Part shown: in pieces, positions 8,313-17,419 of the stretch
How positions within the stretch are numbered: the stretch's first letter is position 1
How the letters are laid out: every line of letters starts with the position of its first letter
DNA from: an uncultured Olsenella sp.
Lineage (GTDB): Bacteria > Actinomycetota > Coriobacteriia > Coriobacteriales > Atopobiaceae
Assembly (NCBI GenBank): GCA_900548775.1
Contig: URLM01000008.1
Span: 1-60,071, forward strand
DNA length: 60,071 bases
Reading direction: 5' to 3'
Translations under genes and position numbers: made by a program
Notes under the pieces: generated by a model
Database searches by the model: none
What the model was told of the DNA's origin: nothing
What the model saw: only the letters and a program-made list of their open reading frames with translations

Positions 8313-9026
8313 TTGGCACGCGCAGACGACATACCCTGCCAGCAATGTGAGGACTGTCGCTTCAAGGCGGCAAACGGCACCTGCGTCAACAGGATCCGCC
8401 TGTTCGCAGGCCTGCCCGATGACGCGAAGCATGACCTTCTCGCCCGCTCCGTGCGTTCCTCCCACCGGCGCGGCGACATCCTGGTGCACGAGGGAGACCC
8501 GATCGACTCGGTGCTCATCGTGCGGTCAGGCCGCATCAAGACCTTTCGCATCGACCCCGACGGCGTGGAATACGTGCTCGACGTGCTGCACGACGGGCAG
8601 GCCATCTGGCACGGGATGTTTCTCGAGGACAACGTCTACCACTACTCCGTGGGCTGCCTCACCCGCGTTGAACTGTGCTCCATTCACCGCATGGACTTCG
8701 AGGCCATGCTCGCGGAACACCCCGACGCCGCGCTGGGGCTCATTCGCATGGTATGCACCGAGCTGGACGACGCCGAGGAGAAGGCGATGATGCTCGGCAT
8801 TCGCGACCCGCGGCGGCGCGTGGCCCAGTACCTGCTTCTTCGCGACGAGCGCTGCATTGGCGCAGAGATTCACCTGGGACTGGAGGACATCGCTGCCTCG
8901 GTGGGGTTGCGCCCAGAGACCGTCTCTCGCGCCATTTCCTCGTTGAGCAGAGAGGGCCTGGTAGAACGCGTGGGCCGCGGTCGCCTGCGCATTGTCGACC
9001 GGGACAGGATGCGCTGCCTCAGCTAA
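8313..9026 (+). CDS. Crp/Fnr-family regulator with FNR-type Fe-S cysteines, 237 aa
   Basis: The start is TTG at 8313. The N-terminus has Cys9-x2-Cys12-x2-Cys15-x8-Cys24, and more cysteines lie in the CLTRVELC segment of the sensor domain. These could hold an oxygen-sensitive [4Fe-4S] cluster as in FNR. A cyclic-nucleotide-like beta barrel follows (about residues 30-145), then a winged helix whose recognition helix reads RPETVSRAI. The E-x-x-S-R pattern is the FNR signature that reads TTGAT. A perfect TTGAT-N4-ATCAA site lies 412 bases downstream, before pflA. An anaerobic activator of pflAB is the simplest role; cysteine spacing differs from E. coli FNR. Confidence 0.82.
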   Translation: MARADDIPCQQCEDCRFKAANGTCVNRIRLFAGLPDDAKHDLLARSVRSSHRRGDILVHEGDPIDSVLIVRSGRIKTFRIDPDGVEYVLDVLHDGQAIWHGMFLEDNVYHYSVGCLTRVELCSIHRMDFEAMLAEHPDAALGLIRMVCTELDDAEEKAMMLGIRDPRRRVAQYLLLRDERCIGAEIHLGLEDIAASVGLRPETVSRAISSLSREGLVERVGRGRLRIVDRDRMRCLS

Positions 9027-9117
9027 GCGGGGCGAGTGGACGGGGCAGTACATGAATGCTGTTTCGAACGGCCCGGGACTCTGATGTGGCCACAATGCAA
9101 GTTGGGGCGTCTAGAGC

Positions 9118-9359
9118 GCATCGAACTGCCCTTCGTTACACACTTTTCTTCTCCACTGCGCCGAACTGCCCTTCGTTACACCTAGTTTCTGGCACCCCCA
9201 AAGTAGTGAACTGAGATACGAGAGAAAAAGCCCAGGTAGAAGCGTTATCAATTCCTTAACTAGAATGCAAAATCCAATCGAGCCCGAAAAAGGGGTGTAA
9301 CGAAGGGCAGTTCGGCGCATCCGCGGGCGATTTAATGTAACGAAGGGTACTTCGATGCA
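9118..9359. repeat. nested four-site inverted-repeat element, locus 1
   Basis: Four copies of a 23-24 bp site sit here: two forward (9118-9140 and 9158-9180, both with CGAACTGCCCTTCGTTACA) and two inverted (9296-9319 and 9336-9359). Start-to-start spacing within each side is exactly 40 bp, and the outer and inner sites pair as nested inverted repeats around a 115-bp AT-richer core. The same layout recurs at 30485-30729 with an unrelated core. It occupies most of the 517-base gap between the FNR-like gene and pflA. Confidence 0.8.
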
Positions 9360-9437
9360 CCGTGGCCCCTCGCTCCCTCGCTCGCCGTGCCTCCGCGGGA
9401 TAATGCGCCTGTTTGAATCACGTGATTTCTCATTTAC

Positions 9438-9479
9438 TTGATTTCAATCAAGGACCGCTCGGGCAACCCCCATTACATT
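9438..9479 (+). promoter_or_regulatory. FNR box and -10 element for pflAB
   Basis: TTGATTTCAATCAA at 9438-9451 is a perfect FNR consensus. TACATT at 9474-9479 is a plausible -10; it would place the start site near 9486, so the box is centred at -41.5, the classical class II FNR activator position. A second palindrome, AATCACGTGATT, lies just upstream at 9416-9427. The start site is inferred, not measured. Confidence 0.7.
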
Positions 9480-9543
9480 TGAGCCCACACGAAGGCAGCG
9501 CACAGGTGGCAACGGCACTCTCACCCTTGAACGGAGGCAGACC

Positions 9544-10290
9544 ATGCAAGGACGTGTTCACTCGACAGAATCGTTTGGCTCGGCAGACGGCCCGGGCGTG
9601 CGCTTCATCGTCTTCCTCCAGGGCTGCCCCATGCGCTGCCGTTACTGTCACAACCCCGATACCTGGGCCCTCGGCCGCGGCACGCTCATGGAGCCGACGG
9701 ACCTCCTTGACCAGGCGGAACGTTATCGCAGCTACTGGGGACGCGAGGGCGGCATCACCGTCTCGGGCGGCGAGGCGCTCCTCCAGCCGGACTTCGTGGC
9801 GGAGCTCTTCGAGGGTGCTCACGCTCGTGGCATCAACACCTGCCTGGACACCTCGCTTGCGCCCTTCACCCGCCAGCAACCCTTCTACCAGGCATGGGAG
9901 CGAATCATGTCGGCCTGCGACCTGGTCCTCGCAGACATCAAGCACATCGACCCGGCGGAGCATCGCGCCCTCACGGGCCACTCCAACGAGAACATCCTCT
10001 ACGCGCTGCGCTGGCTCTCCGACGCCGGCGTCCCTGTATGGATCCGCCACGTGCTGGTCCCTGGCATCACCGACAACGACGAGTACCTCCACCGCACTGC
10101 GGACTTCATCAAGACTCTCTCGAACGTCCGTCGCGTGGACGTGCTCCCCTACCACAGCCTGGGCGTCTACAAGTGGGACGAGCTTGGCATCCCGTACACG
10201 CTGCGCGACACCCAGCCGCCCAGCAAGGAACGAGTGGAAAACGCGGAACGAATCCTCGGCGCAGCGGTGCCGGGGCTTCCGCAGGCATAG
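9544..10290 (+). CDS. pflA: pyruvate formate-lyase activating enzyme, 248 aa
   Basis: A radical SAM enzyme. The CPMRCRYCHN stretch near residue 28 supplies the CxxxCxxC cluster motif, with the usual PFL-activase lead-in SFGSADGPGVRF. GGEALLQPDF is the SAM-binding GGE region. It installs the glycyl radical on PflB. Length is normal for the family. GGAGG precedes the ATG, and pflB follows after 18 bases, so they form an operon. Anaerobic expression is suggested by the FNR box about 100 bases upstream. Confidence 0.95.
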   Translation: MQGRVHSTESFGSADGPGVRFIVFLQGCPMRCRYCHNPDTWALGRGTLMEPTDLLDQAERYRSYWGREGGITVSGGEALLQPDFVAELFEGAHARGINTCLDTSLAPFTRQQPFYQAWERIMSACDLVLADIKHIDPAEHRALTGHSNENILYALRWLSDAGVPVWIRHVLVPGITDNDEYLHRTADFIKTLSNVRRVDVLPYHSLGVYKWDELGIPYTLRDTQPPSKERVENAERILGAAVPGLPQA

Positions 10291-10308
10291 CAACTACAGG
10301 AGGAACGC

Positions 10309-12579
10309 ATGGCACTACGTGACGAATGGCAGGGCTTCTCGGCAGGTCACTGGACAGATGACGTGAACGTCCGCGACTTCATCCAGCGCAACTACACCCA
10401 GTACGAGGGCGACGAGTCGTTCCTCGCCGGCCCCACCGAGGCAACCGACAAGCTGTGGGGCAAGGTCCAGGAGTTCCAGAAGCAGGAGCGCGCCAACGGC
10501 GGCGTGCTCGACTGCGAGACCGAGGTCGTCTCTGGCCTCACCGCATACGGCCCCGGCTACATCGACCCCGAACTCAAGGACCTCGAGAAGGTCGTCGGCC
10601 TCCAGACCGACAAGCCCCTGAAGCGCGCCTTCATGCCCTACGGCGGCATCAAGATGGCCCAGCAGGCGGCAGAGAGCTACGGCTACAAGATCAACCCCAA
10701 GTACGACCAGATCTTCAACGAGTACCACAAGACCCACAACCAGGCCGTCTTTGACGCCTACACCCCCGAGATGCGCGCCGCCCGCCACAGCCACGTGATC
10801 ACCGGCCTGCCCGACACCTACGGCCGTGGCCGCATCGTGGGCGACTACCGCCGCGTGGCGCTCTACGGCATCGACTTCCTCATCGCCAAGAAGCAGGGGG
10901 ACCTCCTCAACTGCGGCGACGGCACCATGACCGACGACGTCATCCGCCTGCGCGAGGAGATCTCCGAGCAGATTCGCGCCCTCAAGGGCATCAAGGCCAT
11001 GGCCAAGATCTACGGCTACGACATCTCCCAGCCCGCGCGCGACGCGCACGAGGCCGTGCAGTGGCTCTACTTTGGCTACCTGGCCGCCATCAAGACCCAG
11101 AACGGCGCCGCCATGTCCGTGGGCCGCATTTCCACGTTCCTGGACATCTACATCCAGCGCGACCTCGAGGCCGGCAAGCTCGACGAGACCCAGGCACAGG
11201 AGCTCATCGACCATCTGGTCCTCAAGTTCCGCATGGTCAAGTTCGCACGTATCCCCAGCTACAACGAGCTGTTCTCCGGCGACCCCGTGTGGGCAACGCT
11301 CGAGATGGCTGGCCTTGGCCAGGACGGTCGCCACATGGTGACCAAGAACGACTTCCGCTTCCTCCACACGCTCGAGAACATGGGTCCCGCGCCCGAGCCC
11401 AACCTCACGGTGCTCTACTCCAAGCGCCTGCCCGAGGCCTTCCGTCGCTACGCGGCCAAGATCTCCATCACCACCAGCTCGATCCAGTACGAGAACGACG
11501 ACGTCATGCGCCCGGTGTGGGGCGACGACTACAGCATCTGCTGCTGCGTCTCGGCCACCCAGACCGGCAAGGAGATGCAGTTCTTTGGCGCCCGTGCGAA
11601 CCTCGCCAAGTGCCTGAACTACGCCATCAACGGTGGCAAGGACCTCAAGTACACCGACAAGCAGGGCAACCACATGCAGGTTGGACCCGAGCTCGCCCCC
11701 ATCACGAGCGAGTACCTCGACTACGACGAGGTCATGCACAAGTTCGGCATCATGATGGACTGGCTGGCGGGCCTCTACGTGAACATCCTCGACCTCATCC
11801 AGTACATGCACGACAAGTACTACTACGAGGCCGCCGAGATGGCCCTCATCGACACCGACGTGCGCCGCACCTTCGCCACCGGCATCGCTGGCTTCAGCCA
11901 CGTGGTGGACTCGCTCTCGGCCATCAAGTACGCCCGTGTGCGCACCGTGCGTGACGAGTCCGGCCTGGTTGTTGACTACGTTCCCGAGGGCGACTTCCCC
12001 CGCTACGGCAATGACGACGACCGCGCGGACGACATCGCCGTGTGGCTGCTCAAGACCTTCATGACCAAGATCAAGAAGCACCACACCTACCGCAACTCCG
12101 AGGCCACGACGTCCATCCTCACCATCACGTCCAACGTGGTGTACGGCAAGGCCACCGGCGCCCTGCCCGACGGCCGCCCGGCCTACACGCCCTTCTCGCC
12201 CGGCGCCAACCCCAGCTATGGTGCCGAGAAGAACGGCCTGCTCGCGAGCCTCAACTCCGTGGCCAAGCTTCCCTACGAGTACGCCCTTGACGGCATCTCG
12301 AACACGCAGACCATCAACCCCGGCGCGCTTGGCACCGACGAGCAGCAGCGCGTTGGCAACCTGGTGAACGTGCTTGACGGCTACTTCTCCAACGGCGCGC
12401 ACCACCTCAACGTCAATGTGTTTGGCGTCGAGAAGCTCAAAGATGCGATGGAGCATCCCGAGAAGCCCGAGTACGCCAACTTCACGATCCGCGTCTCCGG
12501 CTACGCGGTGAAGTTCATCGACCTCACCCGCGAGCAGCAGCTCGACGTGATTGCGCGCACCTGCCACGACCACATGTAG
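10309..12579 (+). CDS. pflB: formate C-acetyltransferase (pyruvate formate-lyase), 756 aa
   Basis: Converts pyruvate and CoA to acetyl-CoA and formate. The catalytic cysteines lie in a run of three, Cys411-413, in SICCCVSATQ. The radical glycine is Gly731 in RVSGYAVKF, close to the C-terminus as expected. Length matches the enteric enzyme. AGGAGG lies 6 bases before the ATG. Codon use is strongly biased to C-ending codons, more so than its neighbours, which fits a highly expressed gene. It is followed by a clear rho-independent terminator. The long antisense open frame over this gene is a by-product of that codon bias. Confidence 0.97.
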   Translation: MALRDEWQGFSAGHWTDDVNVRDFIQRNYTQYEGDESFLAGPTEATDKLWGKVQEFQKQERANGGVLDCETEVVSGLTAYGPGYIDPELKDLEKVVGLQTDKPLKRAFMPYGGIKMAQQAAESYGYKINPKYDQIFNEYHKTHNQAVFDAYTPEMRAARHSHVITGLPDTYGRGRIVGDYRRVALYGIDFLIAKKQGDLLNCGDGTMTDDVIRLREEISEQIRALKGIKAMAKIYGYDISQPARDAHEAVQWLYFGYLAAIKTQNGAAMSVGRISTFLDIYIQRDLEAGKLDETQAQELIDHLVLKFRMVKFARIPSYNELFSGDPVWATLEMAGLGQDGRHMVTKNDFRFLHTLENMGPAPEPNLTVLYSKRLPEAFRRYAAKISITTSSIQYENDDVMRPVWGDDYSICCCVSATQTGKEMQFFGARANLAKCLNYAINGGKDLKYTDKQGNHMQVGPELAPITSEYLDYDEVMHKFGIMMDWLAGLYVNILDLIQYMHDKYYYEAAEMALIDTDVRRTFATGIAGFSHVVDSLSAIKYARVRTVRDESGLVVDYVPEGDFPRYGNDDDRADDIAVWLLKTFMTKIKKHHTYRNSEATTSILTITSNVVYGKATGALPDGRPAYTPFSPGANPSYGAEKNGLLASLNSVAKLPYEYALDGISNTQTINPGALGTDEQQRVGNLVNVLDGYFSNGAHHLNVNVFGVEKLKDAMEHPEKPEYANFTIRVSGYAVKFIDLTREQQLDVIARTCHDHM

Positions 12580-12603
12580 GGCACTTGCAGGATAGACGCA
12601 CGT

Positions 12604-12640
12604 ACGGGGGATGGCAGTCTTGCGGCCGTCCCCCGTTCTT
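12604..12640 (+). terminator. rho-independent terminator of pflAB
   Basis: The stem pairs ACGGGGGATGGC (12604-12615) with GCCGTCCCCCGT (12625-12636), followed by TTCTTT. It begins 25 bases after the pflB stop and ends the pfl operon. Confidence 0.85.
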
Positions 12641-12671
12641 TATGCCGAACGGCGCGCCTCCGCCCCCCAGG

Positions 12672-12751
12672 CGCTGTTGGGAACTTTTCGTACCACGTTT
12701 TGGGCCGCTCGGCGGCGCAATTTCGTCCAATTTCTTCTCAGCAGCACCAGG
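12672..12751 (+). repeat. 80-bp palindromic element, copy 1, left border of the low-GC island
   Basis: This copy shares with 19905-19981 an ordered set of blocks: GAACT, ACGTTTTG, GCCG, and AATTTCTTCTCA followed by CAGC and CCAGG. The ends are imperfect inverted repeats of each other. The two copies are in direct orientation and enclose the low-GC efflux/PTS island. A more distant relative may lie at 53690-53762. Confidence 0.65.
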
Positions 12752-12815
12752 TGTTCCGGTAGTGAGAACTGTTTAGCATGTTGCTCGCCCACTCGGGGTG
12801 AGCTCGCAGGGTCAA

Positions 12816-14243
12816 TCAGGACTTAGCAAGCCGCAGAGCAATCAACGAGAATGCGGCTGCAACGGCAGCAACGATTGCCAGCACGACAAAGGCGGTTTGT
12901 CCACCTAGCGCCATTCCGGTTGTATTGTCAGCATTTGAAGATTGAGCAGCGGCCACAACCGCCGTAACGGTGCTTACTCCTACCGAGCCACCTAGCTGTT
13001 GCAGAGAGTTACAAACCGAAGTCCCATCAGCCCGCAGGCTATCGTTTAGAGAAGAAAGACCGTAGGTCATCGAGGGACTAGCCAACAGACCTTCCCCCAT
13101 TCCCGATAGCAGGTACCACACCGCCAATCCCAAGACGGTATCCAATGAAAGGAAGCACATCAGAATAGCGCCCAATACCAACAGGGTTGCACCAACTGCG
13201 ATGGGAGCGCACGGTCCTTTTCTATCAAGAAGTCGACCAGCAACCGGAGAGAACAGCATCGTAGCCACGCACCCAGGAACCACTACAAGGCCAGAAACCT
13301 TTGCTCCCGTACCAAGAGCCACCTGGGTGAAGTTGGGAATCAACCATGCATATCCGAGGCATACGAAGGACGCGCCCGCAATTGCAGCTACTGACGTCAT
13401 AAATCTAGTTGAGGAAAACACTTCAGGAGACACTAGAGGATATTTAGCACGTCTTGCGTGTCTTACAAATTGAACAAGAAGAATGAGGCCGGCAATTAGA
13501 AGAGCTGCAACAATAACGGTGAGCCCACCGTTAGATAGCCGATTCACCCCCACCACAATCAGAAGAAAACCAGAGGCTACAAAAAGGAACCCCGTCGCGT
13601 CAAATGGGCGTATAGCCAGTTCCGTTGTCTGTCGTAGACAGACCACTCCTGCAACGAATGCCACAGTAATGAGGGGGACCGCAAACAAAAACATCGCATG
13701 CCACCCAAACGCTTCTAGCACAACTCCACCATAAGCAGGCCCAATTGCCGGTGCCAACGAAATAATCAGCGACGCAACGCCCATCATCATGCCCATGTGC
13801 TCAAAGGGTACTTGATCTATTACAACGTTGAACATAAGCGGCATCGCAACGCCAGTCCCCAGCCCCTGAATAACTCTACCCAACAGGAGCTGGGGAAATG
13901 TAGCTGCGGTACAGCAAAGCAGCGTTCCCGCTGTAAAGGAAAGTGTTGAAGCAGCAAAAAGACGACGCAAGGAATAGCGTGACTTGAGTACAGGGAATAC
14001 GGGAATCGTCACCGACAAAACGAGTAGGTACGCGGATGTAATCCACTGTATTGTCGCTGTGTCGACTCCAAGCTCCGACATCATGACCGGGATGGCGACG
14101 TTAGTCGAGGTCTCAAACACAATCGCACAGAATGCGAGACTACCCGAAGCGATTATTGATACAACCGTCCTTGCATCGAGTACTCGGGAAAATGTGCCTT
14201 GGTCACTCGTGTTAGTACTGCTCACATCCCCACAGCCTTTCAA
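12816..14243 (-). CDS. MFS transporter, DHA2 (EmrB/QacA-like) drug efflux family, 475 aa
   Basis: About 14 hydrophobic segments. The DHA family motif C region is recognisable at GRVIQGLGTGVAMPL, and a proline/glycine-rich GPAYGGVV follows in the fifth helix. Such proteins export drugs or toxic metabolites using the proton gradient. Its GC content and codon use (more A/T third positions) are unlike the flanking pfl genes and match the neighbouring PTS genes, which suggests it arrived with them. A bidirectional gap of 133 bases holding the PTS operon terminator separates it from the PTS IIC gene. Confidence 0.85.
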   Translation of the reverse strand: MKGCGDVSSTNTSDQGTFSRVLDARTVVSIIASGSLAFCAIVFETSTNVAIPVMMSELGVDTATIQWITSAYLLVLSVTIPVFPVLKSRYSLRRLFAASTLSFTAGTLLCCTAATFPQLLLGRVIQGLGTGVAMPLMFNVVIDQVPFEHMGMMMGVASLIISLAPAIGPAYGGVVLEAFGWHAMFLFAVPLITVAFVAGVVCLRQTTELAIRPFDATGFLFVASGFLLIVVGVNRLSNGGLTVIVAALLIAGLILLVQFVRHARRAKYPLVSPEVFSSTRFMTSVAAIAGASFVCLGYAWLIPNFTQVALGTGAKVSGLVVVPGCVATMLFSPVAGRLLDRKGPCAPIAVGATLLVLGAILMCFLSLDTVLGLAVWYLLSGMGEGLLASPSMTYGLSSLNDSLRADGTSVCNSLQQLGGSVGVSTVTAVVAAAQSSNADNTTGMALGGQTAFVVLAIVAAVAAAFSLIALRLAKS

Positions 14244-14298
14244 ATTGATTAGTTCAACATTTTGATTGAGACAGTATTGAAAAGAATCCCTTTTCCAG

Positions 14299-14331
14299 AA
14301 AAAACGAGACCGACCTCACGGTCGGCCTCGT
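14299..14331 (-). terminator. rho-independent terminator of the PTS operon
   Basis: On the minus strand the stem pairs 14330-14321 with 14314-14305 (10 bp, one G-T pair) and is followed by six T residues (A-run at 14299-14304). It lies 46 bases after the PTS IIC stop. Confidence 0.85.
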
Positions 14332-14376
14332 CAATACAAATGCATCGGCCTTTCCCTGCATAATGAATCGCTAGTT

Positions 14377-15675
14377 CTAAACGGCCGCGTTCGCCTCGGT
14401 CGTCTCCTCTCCCATAGAACGCTCGTATGCCTTGAGGAATGGGAAGTAGATAACCATGTCAAGCATAATCAATACGACGATGAGCAATACTGCTTTCCAG
14501 TCTCCGGTCGAAAAGTACGCACCAAAAACTGAAGGCATGTTGTATGAGAGCATCGCATAGGTTCTCCCGATGATGTTGGCGGACATCAGTGAATAAGAAA
14601 CGATAACGTTAACGATGCTGGTAACAATGCTAGGAATGAACAGCAGCGGGTTCAGCATGATTGGAAGTCCAAACGTTATTGGCTCAGAAATGCCAAAAAA
14701 GGCCGGGACGATACCGAGTTTACCAACAAGGTTGACTTCCTTATTCTTTGAGCGAAGACAAAGCAGACCTAGAGCAAGGCAGTTTCCCAAACCCCCGATA
14801 ATGCCAAAGTAGCACCAAAACGAAACAGTGAAGACATGAGGCAAAGCTGTACTCGCCGCCTGAGCAGCAGCATTAACGGAGAGGGTACCGTACTCAATGG
14901 GGCTAAGGAATCCAGACCAAACCGTGTCGTGTATTCCGAAGAACCACCCAAAATTGAGCAGAAATGCAACAAGAATGGCGAACGCCATATTATCGGTCGC
15001 CTCAACCGCAGGCGAGAGTGCCCCAATAACAACTGCCGCGAAACAAGTTCCCGCAATGTTCTTGCAAAGTATAAAGATGACCGAATCAATTCCGAGAACA
15101 ATGAGACAAGGGACAAGAGAACCGAAGGAAACCATCAGAGCGGGTGGAACGGAATCTGGCATCTTAATCCATCCTACTTTGTGCTCATAAAGAACACGAT
15201 AGAGCTCCACAGTCATTATGGATACAAAGAGGGCAACCAGGATTCCCTTGCCATCAAAGTAAGTCAGCTGGCCAAGCACATTCCCAAACGATATTTCCTG
15301 CGGATCAATTACAAGCATGCAATATCCCGCAAGAGAAATAATGATTGGAAGAAACACCTCCATGTCATACGATTTGGCGAGGTAATAGGTAATACCAATA
15401 CAAACATAAAGAGAGAGGAACCCAAGGGTAACCTGATTGAGCCAACCCAGAACGAGGGCATTCTGCTGGTCGAAAGCCGCCCAAGCCAACAGTATTCCGT
15501 TGGTCGTGTCATCGGTTACTGGAGCAGAATTAATGACTGCAATAATGCCGCCAAAGAAAATTGGAGGCAGTATGGTCATAAAAGTATCACGTATGGCCTT
15601 TAGATGTCTTTCGCTTGCAAGCTTATTCGCGCCTGGCATGATGTTCTTTTCAATCCATGCGATAAAAGCTTCCAT
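14377..15675 (-). CDS. celB: PTS cellobiose/diacetylchitobiose-type permease, IIC component, 432 aa
   Basis: A membrane protein of the lactose/cellobiose PTS family with about ten helices. The GISEPITFGLPIMLNP segment near residue 330 is the family's conserved substrate/phosphotransfer loop, and FGIHDTVW takes the place of the usual FGIHG. It carries a beta-glucoside across the membrane with phosphorylation by IIB. GGAGGAGG lies before the ATG. It is the last gene of the regulator-IIA-hydrolase-IIB-IIC operon. The presence of a 6-phospho-beta-glucosidase supports a beta-glucoside substrate; the exact sugar is unproven. Confidence 0.88.
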   Translation of the reverse strand: MEAFIAWIEKNIMPGANKLASERHLKAIRDTFMTILPPIFFGGIIAVINSAPVTDDTTNGILLAWAAFDQQNALVLGWLNQVTLGFLSLYVCIGITYYLAKSYDMEVFLPIIISLAGYCMLVIDPQEISFGNVLGQLTYFDGKGILVALFVSIMTVELYRVLYEHKVGWIKMPDSVPPALMVSFGSLVPCLIVLGIDSVIFILCKNIAGTCFAAVVIGALSPAVEATDNMAFAILVAFLLNFGWFFGIHDTVWSGFLSPIEYGTLSVNAAAQAASTALPHVFTVSFWCYFGIIGGLGNCLALGLLCLRSKNKEVNLVGKLGIVPAFFGISEPITFGLPIMLNPLLFIPSIVTSIVNVIVSYSLMSANIIGRTYAMLSYNMPSVFGAYFSTGDWKAVLLIVVLIMLDMVIYFPFLKAYERSMGEETTEANAAV

Positions 15676-15699
15676 AGAAGAACCTCCTCCTCCAACCAG

Positions 15700-15996
15700 C
15701 TATTTCGTTGTCATACGGTTGAGTTGTTCAACGACCTTTGCTGCGTTCATGGTGCCGTATGTCCGGGGCTCTATCACCTCCACCGGGACATCATTGCCAA
15801 CCTTTGCTCGTATTCCAGGAAGGAGATATCGAATCTGAGGACCTATTAGTACGCAATCAACCCCATCCAAATGTTCCTCGTATTCCTGTTCTCCGTATGC
15901 ATAGACGTCGTAATCATTACCACCCATATCGTTTAGCTTCTTTGCCATAATTGATGTGGATAGGCCGCCATTACACACCAGCACAACCTTTTTCAT
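15700..15996 (-). CDS. celA: PTS lactose/cellobiose-type IIB component, 98 aa
   Basis: A small cytoplasmic domain. The phosphorylated cysteine is in VCNGGLSTS near residue 8; the usual family pattern is C-x-x-G-M-S-T-S, so Met is replaced by Leu. It receives phosphate from IIA and passes it to the sugar during transport by IIC. The ATG at 15996 follows GAGGAGG; the apparent extra codon upstream is not needed. It lies 11 bases after the hydrolase gene and 24 bases before IIC. Confidence 0.9.
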   Translation of the reverse strand: MKKVVLVCNGGLSTSIMAKKLNDMGGNDYDVYAYGEQEYEEHLDGVDCVLIGPQIRYLLPGIRAKVGNDVPVEVIEPRTYGTMNAAKVVEQLNRMTTK

Positions 15997-16007
15997 CAAA
16001 ACCTCCT

Positions 16008-17402
16008 CTAGCGAACGTCCAGCCAGTTGCTTGCTATTTCATCCCGATACCAGTAATAGGAGTCCTTTGGAATGCGTTTACACCCGTGGTCGAAATCAAC
16101 GGCAACAAGCCCATAGCGTTTCTCGCAACCGTTTTTCCATGAATACAGGTCAAAGGGTGACCACACAAAGTACCCGCGAACGTCAACACCGTCTGACTGA
16201 GCTTTCAAGAGGTAGCGGACATGCTCTCTGATGTATTCAATCCGATACTGGTCATGAACTGGTCCGTTATGGACATCCTCGTAGTTCCCGAATCCATTCT
16301 CGGTGACATAGATTGGTCCTGAGAACTTTGCTGAATTGCGTCTTAGACCTTCGCGGAGCCCCTGAGGATATACGATCATTCCCCAGTCATTCCGAGGCAG
16401 TTCCGTCATGTCATCGTTGGCAACCTCAAACCAGTTTTTTACGACGGTTCTCATATTGCCTTTGTAGTTCTTGCCAAGATTGTTAACTTTGACGTCTGTC
16501 TCACCACCCGTATATGGCTTAACAAACTGAGGCGAATAGTAGTTCATGCCCAAAAATTGGACCGTATTGTTTTTGATGAGCTGCAACTCTTCGGGCTGAG
16601 CAATCGAGAGATCAAAGCCCTCAGCTGCCAGTTTCGCAACCATGTCGGAAGGGAATGCCCCAGAGCAGGCGGTATCGATAATCCAGTTATTGCAGTAGTT
16701 ATCAGCGTTGCGGAACGCCAGCTGGCACGCTTCGCTGTCATCAATTCCATAAATCGTTTGATATGAGGTCACAATGCCAATCGAACCCAGAATACCAAGC
16801 TCTTTAAAGGATTTAACTGCAAGAGCATTGGCATACATGACGTTGTATGCGGCATTTACTACTTCCTGTGGATTCTTGTGACAAGGAGGGTAATTGCCCG
16901 ACATGTATCCCGAGAATACGAACCACTTAGGCTCGTTGAAGGTTGTCCAGTGATCGACAAGGCCGTTAAACGCCTTGAATACAACTTCACAGTAATGCTG
17001 AAAAGCAGCCGCTGTCGCCTTGTTGAGCCAGCCTCCCTTCTCCTCTAGGTATTGCGGAAGATCCCAGTGATAGCAGGTAACGAACGGTTCAATTCCATTC
17101 TCGTGGCAGGCGTCGATCATCTGACGATAGAAGTCCAAGCCCTTCTCGTTAATTTCCCCGGATTCATTCTTAATGATCCTTGGCCAGGAGAGTGAGAAGC
17201 GATAGGCATTCTGGCCGCCCTCAGCCATCTGTCTAATGTCCTCACGAAACCTGTGGTAGTGGTCGGAAGCGACATCTCCATTCTCAAGGTTTTCCTGGTG
17301 AAGATAGTGATCCCACATCGATTCGACTTTTCCGTCTTCGTTCCATGCGCCTTCACACTGATAGGAAGCCGTTGCCGATCCCCAAAGCATTTTCCCGTTC
17401 AT
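16008..17402 (-). CDS. 6-phospho-beta-glucosidase, glycoside hydrolase family 1, 464 aa
   Basis: A complete GH1 barrel. The acid/base glutamate is in TFNEP (about residue 160) and the nucleophile glutamate in YVTENGFG (about residue 365). The C-terminal region has WSPFDLYSWKNG with a KRYG pattern of the phospho-glycosidase branch. It cleaves phosphorylated beta-glucosides delivered by the PTS to glucose 6-phosphate and an aglycone or glucose. It sits between IIA and IIB in one operon. Codon use and GC are low like the rest of the island. Confidence 0.9.
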   Translation of the reverse strand: MNGKMLWGSATASYQCEGAWNEDGKVESMWDHYLHQENLENGDVASDHYHRFREDIRQMAEGGQNAYRFSLSWPRIIKNESGEINEKGLDFYRQMIDACHENGIEPFVTCYHWDLPQYLEEKGGWLNKATAAAFQHYCEVVFKAFNGLVDHWTTFNEPKWFVFSGYMSGNYPPCHKNPQEVVNAAYNVMYANALAVKSFKELGILGSIGIVTSYQTIYGIDDSEACQLAFRNADNYCNNWIIDTACSGAFPSDMVAKLAAEGFDLSIAQPEELQLIKNNTVQFLGMNYYSPQFVKPYTGGETDVKVNNLGKNYKGNMRTVVKNWFEVANDDMTELPRNDWGMIVYPQGLREGLRRNSAKFSGPIYVTENGFGNYEDVHNGPVHDQYRIEYIREHVRYLLKAQSDGVDVRGYFVWSPFDLYSWKNGCEKRYGLVAVDFDHGCKRIPKDSYYWYRDEIASNWLDVR

Positions 17403-17419
17403 CTCCCATTCACCTCAAT

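Noticed and set aside
10315..12573. 752-codon open frame antisense to pflB
   Set aside because: It mirrors pflB exactly and has the Val/Asp/Gly/His-rich composition expected from reading strongly C-ending codons backwards. No start signal or motif was seen.
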